64,000 nt of DNA, taken from positions 41,571,494-41,635,493 of the forward strand of contig OY776133.1 in the NCBI GenBank assembly GCA_963675135.1. Direction: 5' to 3'. The DNA comes from Galeopsis tetrahit. Taxonomy: Eukaryota > Streptophyta > Magnoliopsida > Lamiales > Lamiaceae. A program made the translations under genes and the position numbers. The notes under the pieces are model-generated. The model saw nothing but the letters and a program-made list of their open reading frames with translations, was not told the origin of the DNA and searched no databases. Positions within the stretch are counted from its first letter, which is position 1. Every line of letters starts with the position of its first letter. This document shows positions 57,149-64,000 of this stretch, one piece after another.

Positions 57149-58360
57149 GGCTATATACTAACATTTCAGGTACTGAGCTGATATCAAGATCTGTTCACCA
57201 AGATGGGTAATTCTGAAGAAAAGACCATGTCAAGCCCTCTACATTCATCACAATCAGGTAAATAGGTTACTAAGGTGCCTAAATCCCGATGAGGAAGCTG
57301 GTAAAGCTGAGGGAATTGAGAATATACATTTAAGGGGGAATCTATGATTTCTGAAAAATCCTGTATGTTGACTCAGAGCACAAAGACACCTTAGAACAAA
57401 ACCTTATATAGACCTATTTTAATGATTCTTTACTAGTCTGTACTATATTTCACCATCTATGCATGAACTAACACTTCTACCAAGGTGAAACAGGCACAGA
57501 AGAGGAGTTCTCCACTGAAGGGGGAACTGATCTGATTACAGATTAGATCTGTCTACAAATCTGATCTGATTAGAGCACAAATCTGTCTACAGACATGTTC
57601 TGACTATTGAATTGAGCGGTCTACAGGATTGTTCTGATTACAAAATTATTTTGTCTACAGAACTATTCTGACTACAATATCATTCAATCTACAGAACTGA
57701 TCTGATTACTGATTAAAACTGTCTACAGAGCTTATTTGATTAACAGGGAAATCTGTCTACAGAACATTTACAGTACTGGTCTGAGATAGTACTGTGCTGA
57801 TATCAAAGAGAGTGAAAATCAGAAAAGTTGGGAACTGATCTGAGGATTACTGTGCTGACTCAACTACTGAGCTGATCTTCATAAGAGTACTCAGCTGAAC
57901 CCAGATAAGTAAAATTCAATAATGTAGTAATAAGAAATTGAAGTATAATGTGTTTGGAAAACAACTGTGCTGATATACATCAGAACAGTATTTTGCCTTA
58001 GAATTTTTCTAAGTCAAGATCTGTTCAAAATTAGATCATTTATAGAGAAGATTAATACACTCCTCTATTTCTAACCTAATTTAAAAGGTGTATTTATCAT
58101 CACTAGTTGGCTCCAATTGGAATTGAGATGTTATGAATTTGGAACGTTTTGTATTTACACCTTTTCATTAACTCAATCCAAACCACACAACGTGGAAATC
58201 AAAATCAATCCAAGCCCTAGATATTGATTTGATTTTAGATTTACACGATCTCATTAACTTCTTCTTCTTCATTACTCAAGAATCTTTCTGAAAACTCTCT
58301 AAGCTCAAGCTTTCTCAAATATCCTTACTCTTGCAAACTATTTTTCTCTATTTCTTTTCA
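57149..58360 (+). other. Element D spacer between pol and the third ORF
   Basis: No coding frame recognised. Polypurine-tract-like TAAGGGGGAATC (57331) and TGAAGGGGGAAC (57516-57527). From about 57527 to 57770 a degenerate tandem array repeats CTGTCTACAGA...CTGATCTGATTA with a period near 40-50 bp, about six units. The leader before ATG 58361 is CT- and A-rich; a weak TTTAAAAGG box lies near 58079, farther away than in A and B. Confidence 0.6.
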
Positions 58361-61300
58361 ATGGCAATTATTGATATTATTAACGAAGAAAATGAAGTAG
58401 CAGGAACTTTTGATTCATCCAGATGGATGCGAGAGAAAGGAATCTTCGTCGAAAACTCCGTTTACTTCACCGGACGTCAGAAGGCAGAGAATCAAGTCAT
58501 TCTCACCATGTGTGAAGAATGCGGGCTGCGAAAATACCTAGAATCATTTCCTGTGAAGGTTTACGAACCTGAGGCGATGGAATTCTTTCTTCAAGTACAG
58601 GGTGACTCGAACAACATCCGTTCGATTGTTTCTGGCCATAGGGTTGTTATTTCTAGAGAAACCCTTGGTATCGCGTTCGATCTTCCAGACGGGCCAATAG
58701 ACATTCTGAGCTATATGGCAGGGCAAGAGAAGGTTCGCGTGGGCAGATGGTTGAATGTTGACCCAGCGACCTTGTCCAATTTGAAGAAAGATATGCTTCC
58801 AGAAGGCATGCAGTTGTTGATGGATATAGCTGGAAAATGTTTGTTAGGGCAACATTTCAGTCAAGACGCTCTCACCTATCTCAAGATTCGCATTATGGCT
58901 GCAATCACTGATCGAGTCAATGGTGATTGGCAAGGATTTTTGCTTGGCAGATTGTTGGCTGAACGAGAGAAAGTGGTTTTTGATGAGGTCTCAAGAGAAT
59001 TTTCCATTAAATCTATGATGGGTTTTGGAAGTAAAATGAGCATACTGTTACCTCAATTAGCTGAAAGGAAGATGGATTGGAGTCGTCCAAAAAGATTTCA
59101 TCAGGGCAAAATCTTGTTCAAGAAGGAGTCCACTTTGTTTGAACAAAGCCAGAGGAATCAACCACAAGAATCTGGTGATTCTATGTTCCGTTCTGACAAT
59201 GATGAGCCGGAGTCGAGAACGAAGGCTAGGTATGATCCTCCACGAGCTGGATTACGAAGAGGTCGTTCTGCCAGGGCCGTTTCTGAAAGGTCAGAAGAGT
59301 CCGTTGCAGCTGTGAAGGAGTCTTCTGTGGAAGAGGTAAGTTCTCCAAGCCTTATTCTTTCACATAAGAGAACTAAAGTTTCTGGTGTTCTTAGACCCAG
59401 AAGAGTCCTCCAGAACACTACCCCTTCTCTCTCAACCTCTCATTCTATCCAAGCCCAAACCCTTGAAGCTGAGCCTTCCTGTTCTGAGGAGTCAGTTCAC
59501 TACTCTCCTATTCATCAGAACACTCCTCCCTCAACCCCTCAGAACACTTCATTTCATTCCACTCCTCATTCTGATCCTCACCATTTTTCTACTCCCCATT
59601 ATGTTCCTGAACCTGAATCTGAACCCGTTCATGATCACTCTACTGAGCATGAACATATACCTTCTTCTGAACCAATTGAAATTACATCCTCCCCAGAAAC
59701 TGAGTTTATCCAACCTGAATCAGTGTTTCTGATGGATTATCCTATTTGTGATAAAGAAGAGAGGATTCGATTTAAGTTGAGAAATGCTCTTCTCAAAAGC
59801 TTTCATGGTTTAGATGATAACACTAAGACCTTTGAGCAACTTCTAAGGATAGGTACTTGGGTGTATCTTAGAAGCATAGGTCTAGATCAATTGATGATAG
59901 TGGCTGAAGGTATGGGTGGTCTTTCTGTGTTTCATGACTGGGAACAAGAACAGAAAGAAGCTGCAGATGTTAATTCTTATAATGAGCTATCAAGTTTGGA
60001 ATCTGTTATTCAGTTGATTGAAAGAATAACTGGTTGTAAGTATTCCATGGTTAAGCCTGCTGATGTAGATGTTGATACTGATGTCAACATGGGTGCTGAT
60101 GATGCTGGAGTTAAACTTTCTGATGATCAAGCTGATGTTGAAGCTGATTATGAAGCTGATATGGAAGCTGATTATGAGGCTGATACAAATGCAACTGAGG
60201 TGTATGAAAACACAGTTGTAGCTGAAGAAACTGGAGTTTTAGAAGAACACTCTTTGGGTGCTGATGAGTTGGAGAGCACACCAATTAATGTTGATGAGAA
60301 TACTGTGCTTGATGATGTTCAAGAGACAGTAAGAACAGTTCCTTCTGAAACAGCTCAAGATAACTCTAGCTTTGAATTGTTGAAAAAGCACAATGAAGAG
60401 TTACAAAGTAAGTTGGATGAAACTTTGAAGAGGTTTCAACAAGCTACTGAACAGCTGGAAAGATTGACTACTACCAATTCATATGAGCAAGTGTTGGAAC
60501 ACACAATGTCTAAAATCTATGATCTGCATAGATTACAAGAAAAGTCACTTTCTACTGAGCTGCAAAAGAAAGTAGAATTTCTTTTATCACCCTTGAAAGA
60601 TTGGCAGGATGAAGCCAAAAAGGGGGAAGTAAAAGTAATGAAAGTTCTGGAACAAACTCAGACACAACAAGCACAATTGGTTGTGAGTCAAGATGAGTTG
60701 AAAGAAAGCATTGATGATTTGAAAGAAGAAATTATCAGTCTGAAACTAAAATTGGAAAATCCTGATTCTGTTACTCAGAAACATGTTGCTGAATCTTCTT
60801 CTGGAAAAAGGAAAAGGAAATTGGTTATTGATGATGAAGAAGAGGCTGAACAGATTGGTAGGAATACCAGATCTAAAAGCAAGTTGAAGCATGTTGTTAC
60901 TGATAGTAGGCCAAGTGATGTACAAATGGCTGAAGCTATTGAGAAGCATAATCTGATGCTTGCTCAAAAGAAAATTGAATTAGCTGAGAAAAGATCTGCT
61001 GAACAGATTAGAAAACAAAAGATGAAAGATGCAGAAGCTTCAAGAAAGAAATTTGATAATCGAGTTGCTGCATTGAAAAAGAAAATGAAGTCTAAATCTG
61101 TTGGAACTATTCTGGATGAACAATTCATGGAATTTGTTGTGGATCCGGAAGATATGGAGTTCTGGAATAATTTGAAAAAGAAATGGCAGATTGCTAATTT
61201 TATTGTGAAGAAATTTGGTGACCATTCAAGCAAAGAAGATGAATATTCTGATTTTGATACATTCATGATGAATATCGCAAGAAATTTTTGGGAACATATT

Positions 61301-61513
61301 CTGTTGTTAGCTGCTGGTGCAGGAATACAGATCTTATGTCCTGAAGAACCAGTTTGGGAACCTCCAAGACTTGAAAATGGTGAACCAGATTACTCAGAGA
61401 TCAGAAACTTAATCTCACAGATCATTAAAGATGAAGGAATTACTGATCCTAATCACATGATGGATATCAAGAATATGATGTACTTAGCATTCAGAATTTC
61501 AAATGAAGATTGA
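58361..61513 (+). CDS. Element D third ORF ('env-like' position), intact (1050 residues)
   Basis: Function unknown. The start is ATG 58361 (MAIIDIINEENEVAGTFDSS), which aligns with the B start MTIIEIYDEK; an extension back to 58331 would begin at TTG and is not supported. The N-terminal domain (1-235) is conserved with B: VKVYEPEAMEFF, then LMDIAGKCLLG, GDWQGFLL. A Ser/Pro/Thr/His-rich linker follows, then a middle block (RIGTWVYLRS, EGMGGLSVFHDWE). Next come imperfect acidic repeats of the kind EADYEAD, a coiled coil (about 670-810), a basic GKRKRK stretch near 825, and a C-terminal domain (NLKKKWQIANFIVKKFG, MMYLAFRISNED). No signal peptide or membrane-spanning segment is evident, so an envelope role is doubtful. 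A distant likeness of the N-terminal part to the 'putative plant transposon protein' family is a weak recall. Confidence 0.9.
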   Translation: MAIIDIINEENEVAGTFDSSRWMREKGIFVENSVYFTGRQKAENQVILTMCEECGLRKYLESFPVKVYEPEAMEFFLQVQGDSNNIRSIVSGHRVVISRETLGIAFDLPDGPIDILSYMAGQEKVRVGRWLNVDPATLSNLKKDMLPEGMQLLMDIAGKCLLGQHFSQDALTYLKIRIMAAITDRVNGDWQGFLLGRLLAEREKVVFDEVSREFSIKSMMGFGSKMSILLPQLAERKMDWSRPKRFHQGKILFKKESTLFEQSQRNQPQESGDSMFRSDNDEPESRTKARYDPPRAGLRRGRSARAVSERSEESVAAVKESSVEEVSSPSLILSHKRTKVSGVLRPRRVLQNTTPSLSTSHSIQAQTLEAEPSCSEESVHYSPIHQNTPPSTPQNTSFHSTPHSDPHHFSTPHYVPEPESEPVHDHSTEHEHIPSSEPIEITSSPETEFIQPESVFLMDYPICDKEERIRFKLRNALLKSFHGLDDNTKTFEQLLRIGTWVYLRSIGLDQLMIVAEGMGGLSVFHDWEQEQKEAADVNSYNELSSLESVIQLIERITGCKYSMVKPADVDVDTDVNMGADDAGVKLSDDQADVEADYEADMEADYEADTNATEVYENTVVAEETGVLEEHSLGADELESTPINVDENTVLDDVQETVRTVPSETAQDNSSFELLKKHNEELQSKLDETLKRFQQATEQLERLTTTNSYEQVLEHTMSKIYDLHRLQEKSLSTELQKKVEFLLSPLKDWQDEAKKGEVKVMKVLEQTQTQQAQLVVSQDELKESIDDLKEEIISLKLKLENPDSVTQKHVAESSSGKRKRKLVIDDEEEAEQIGRNTRSKSKLKHVVTDSRPSDVQMAEAIEKHNLMLAQKKIELAEKRSAEQIRKQKMKDAEASRKKFDNRVAALKKKMKSKSVGTILDEQFMEFVVDPEDMEFWNNLKKKWQIANFIVKKFGDHSSKEDEYSDFDTFMMNIARNFWEHILLLAAGAGIQILCPEEPVWEPPRLENGEPDYSEIRNLISQIIKDEGITDPNHMMDIKNMMYLAFRISNED
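60614..60628 (+). promoter_or_regulatory. Polypurine-tract-like motif inside the D third ORF
   Basis: GCCAAAAAGGGGGAA, encoding Ala-Lys-Lys-Gly-Glu. It is identical at every base to the motifs in A and B. Confidence 0.6.
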
Positions 61514-61710
61514 AGATGAAGGACTATGCTGAAGAAGATAACATTTCTAAACCTTATCTTTATTTCTATTTGATATTTCTGTGACTATGTGAAGTATGTG
61601 TAATATCTGATCTTATTTTGAATCCTAATCTGATTTTGAATTGATGAATTATATGATTTACTATATATCTTAACTACTGATCTAAGAATGTTTAAGTAGT
61701 TTTGGCTTCA

Positions 61711-61726
61711 TCAAAAAGGGGGAAAT
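61711..61726 (+). other. Polypurine tract of element D
   Basis: TCAAAAAGGGGGAAAT, directly before the 3' LTR. Confidence 0.88.
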
Positions 61727-63100
61727 TGTTGGGATATGAATCCTATAAACAATGTTCTAATTGATGATTATATGTTTTGATGGCCAAAAGTAATTTAGAG
61801 TTAATGATATATGTGATTATATGTTGTTATATGTTGTTATATGATATAAGATTACTGATCTTATTATCTGAGATTACTAATCTTATTGTAATATGAAGTC
61901 TGAATTTACTGATCTTAGTATTTTACTAATCTGATATATGAACTGTTTAAGAACTAAGCTGATGGAAATATTGTATAGACAGCTTATAGTATAGGACTTA
62001 GTTATACTCATCTGTATATAGTTCAGTTGATGTATAAGATAGGTTTTATATTTGTAAAAGTTGTATTTTATTGTATTCAGCATTGTAATAGTTAGAACAG
62101 AAGATTAGTTTGAAGTCAGAAGACTGGAGATGACTAAGAAGACTATTTCAGAGATTGAAGATATCAAGTGAAGTTTTTAAAGAAGCTGAACAGTTTGGAA
62201 GAACTGTGCTGACTGACCAAGAGCAGTAAAACTAAGAAGAGTAGTTTACTGTGCTGAGTTAGTTTGTTTGAAGAATAAGTTTGGATAACTTATTTAAGGC
62301 GTAACTGAAGATATTGTTGAAGATATGCTGACTTATGGATAAGTTTTAAGTTGGTTACAAACTGAAGGAAGTTACAACAAGAAACGGTTATGAGTTAGTT
62401 GAGAGTTAGTTCACAAACTGCTAACTGTCATACTATTGCCTATAAATACCGTGTGATCTTCTACTTGAAAAGACTACTGAAACTACTACTACTCAAAGTG
62501 TTTAAGAGCAAGTCAAGAGGCATTCAAGTATTCAAGCACTCACAGAGTCAAGAAGATCGTACTGAAGAGAAGCCACAGATCTGAATTGAAGAAACAAAGG
62601 CTATTATCAAGAGAAGTTTTACTTTTCGTTTTAAGTTTGTATTGTGTAAACAAGTGTGCTAGTTACTTGTGAAATTACTAGTTGATCGAAGATATACCTG
62701 GTGGTGTAATCGATAAGATCGAAGTCTTAATCTTGGGACTCTAAACAACAAGTACTCAAGTGGATAAGAGTAATAAAACATCGCAACTGGAGTTGTGAGA
62801 GTGGATGTAGACATTTGTCGAACCACTATAAAAATCTTGTGTTCTTTACTGTTTTGATTTGATTAACTGTTGATATATTTGTTGAGCAAGAACAGTAAGT
62901 TTTCTAAGAAAAGATTTAAAGAAAAGTTGAGTATAAAAGCTAACTGTTGAGTACTGATCTTATTCTAAGAACAGTATCATACAGAACACATTTCCGCACT
63001 TAAACTCTGATATTTTGATAGAATTTGAAAAGTCTATTCACCCCTCCCCTCTAGACTTTTTCATAGCTTACTCAATCTTAACTCAACTTTGGGACCAACA
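61727..63100 (+). repeat. Element D 3' LTR
   Basis: 1374 bp, uninterrupted, followed by ACGTT. It preserves the empty site of element C (TTTAAGGCGTAAC). TATAAATA at 62441; hairpin at 63028-63060. Confidence 0.95.
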
Positions 63101-63249
63101 ACGTTCTTCGTCTAAATTGACCGAAAACGAAGGTCGATCTGAAATTAAGGTGTTAAGTCTTTGTTGGTCTCAAAAGGAGTGTTCACACATGTATGTAGGG
63201 AAGAATAGGTGTACTGAGTTTTTGAAGTTTTTATATCTTATAACAATTA

Positions 63250-63600
63250 TTATCAAGTGAGGTGTCCAAAGGTCAAGATATATGACTTTCTTCGTCCTAA
63301 GGTCAGGTGGGCCTTACGGATCTAGGATGGTTATTCTGATGTGCATATCTACTATTGTTTTGAGAGTTGTCTTGGGAAAGCTTCCAACATCGGATTGGGC
63401 TACTCAATTTGGTGTCCATGGTCCATCGATTTGTCCCCTCTATTCAACGGTTGCAAATACCTTGGAACACGTGTTTGCCTACTGCCCTTTCTCTCGACAT
63501 ATGTATCTAGCTATATTTTGTTACTTTGATGTTTTCATTGCTTTTTATGTAAGTTTTCTGAATGTGTTTCTGTAGGTTTCCTGTCGTACATTTAGCTCAC
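63250..63600 (+). pseudogene. LINE reverse-transcriptase zinc-finger remnant (zf-RVT)
   Basis: An open frame at about 63282-63575 encodes LRVVLGKLPTSDWATQFGVHGPSICPLYS, then TLEHVFAYCPFSRHMY. The C-X2-C-like, E-X2-H and C-P-F-S pattern is that of the zinc-binding domain after RT in plant LINEs (normally Cys-X2-Cys; here the second Cys is Tyr or Ser). Upstream RT sequence is not visible, so this is an isolated piece. Confidence 0.6.
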
Positions 63601-64000
63601 GAGATTCCAGTCTGTAGGGTGTGACATTTGTGATGATTGTCTAGGCCCTCTAGCATTTCGAAACATATCCAATTTTTATAGTTAGGCGTCATCTATTTGG
63701 CGGTGTTTGGCACTCATTATATTTGGGATGTGTGAGTCTTCTAATCTTACAAGGGTTCTAGGATGGTTCGGTTTCGGGCCACTTCATAGTCTGATCCCTT
63801 CGATTTTCCCTCAAGTCGTGGCCGCCTATGTTTCCTACACCGGTCAAACGGATCCATCGCAAACCAGGGTGGTATAAGGTGAACATCAATTGTAGTTACC
63901 TGTTGGTATCAGGTATGTTGTTTATTGGGGCCATTTTTTTTGAAATGTCAGGGGTTCTTTGTGGTTGTCTTTGCTAGGGAATACGGTTAGGGTTATTTGT
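63601..64000. other. Unassigned sequence to the window end
   Basis: No convincing open frame. It may continue the LINE remnant: a short conceptual stretch near 63840-63890 (PPVKRIHRKPGWYKVNINC-like) recalls the start of a LINE RNase H domain, but it needs a frame change. Confidence 0.35.

Larger units (their letters stand above)
45151..63100 (+). mobile_element. Element D: near-intact Sirevirus-like Ty1/copia retrotransposon
   Basis: The termini are TGTTGGGATATGAATCC and GGGACCAACA, with a perfect ACGTT duplication (45146-45150, 63101-63105). Both LTRs are 1374 bp once element C and its TAAGG duplication are removed; I saw only two substitutions between them. Gag, pol and the third ORF are all uninterrupted. 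Primer site, polypurine tract and spacer purine tracts are present. D is therefore a young insertion whose own 5' LTR was later hit by element C. Confidence 0.95.

Noticed and set aside
58331..58360. Hydrophobic 10-residue lead before MAIIDII in the D third ORF, which could be taken for a signal peptide
   Set aside because: It would start at TTG, and the homologous B protein begins at the equivalent of ATG 58361.

Overview
The window is plant nuclear DNA from a eudicot (species not identifiable by eye). It is a transposable-element island with no host gene that I can recognise. Evidence: several Ty1/copia elements with LTRs of the form TGTTGGG...ACCAACA, tRNA-Met-type primer sites (TGGTATCAGAGC), purine tracts AAAAAGGGGGAAAT, a hAT transposon, LINE pieces and gypsy LTR remnants, in AT-rich spacers.

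Layout. 1-940: a gypsy LTR remnant and AT-rich DNA. 941-31778: element A, a Sirevirus-like Copia element on the + strand with 1.6 kb LTRs and a TTAAC target duplication. It is nested: its RT gene is split by element B (5674-23812), a second Sirevirus-like element. The third ORF of B is in turn split by element E (18935-22241, minus strand), a non-autonomous pair of 1.5 kb LTRs around 318 bp. A and B are both defective. 31784-45150: a gypsy LTR remnant with tandem repeats (32370-33407), a minus-strand solo LTR related to A (35104-36724), a candidate LTR (37493-38950), and a degraded hAT/ZMYM1-like transposon (39241-43682) carrying an 876 bp solo LTR and a truncated LINE. 45151-63100: element D, a young, nearly intact Sirevirus-like element with whole gag, pol and third ORFs and LTRs that differ at only two sites by eye. 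Its 5' LTR is split by element C (45724-50346, minus strand), a compact Tnt1/Tork-like Copia element with one intact 1321-residue gag-pol ORF. 63101-64000: flank with a LINE zinc-finger remnant.

How the parts work together. In D and C the genes follow the usual retroelement order: Gag forms the particle and binds RNA; protease, integrase, reverse transcriptase and RNase H process, copy and insert it. A, B and D also carry a third long ORF between pol and the 3' LTR. This ORF is usually called 'env-like' in Sireviruses. In D it is intact (1050 residues), with coiled coil and basic stretches and no evident signal peptide or membrane segment.

Most interesting signals: (1) a C-rich-loop hairpin near the 3' end of every Sirevirus-like LTR here, whose stem sequence changes while pairing is kept; (2) an identical purine-rich 15-mer, GCCAAAAAGGGGGAA, inside the third ORF of three diverged elements, resembling an internal polypurine tract; (3) TATA boxes 123-124 bp upstream of the third-ORF start in both A and B; (4) nested element B having more diverged LTRs than its host A, opposite to the expected age order; (5) a gag-pol junction in intact element D that simple readthrough or frameshifting cannot bridge, next to a splice-acceptor-like TTTGCAG.
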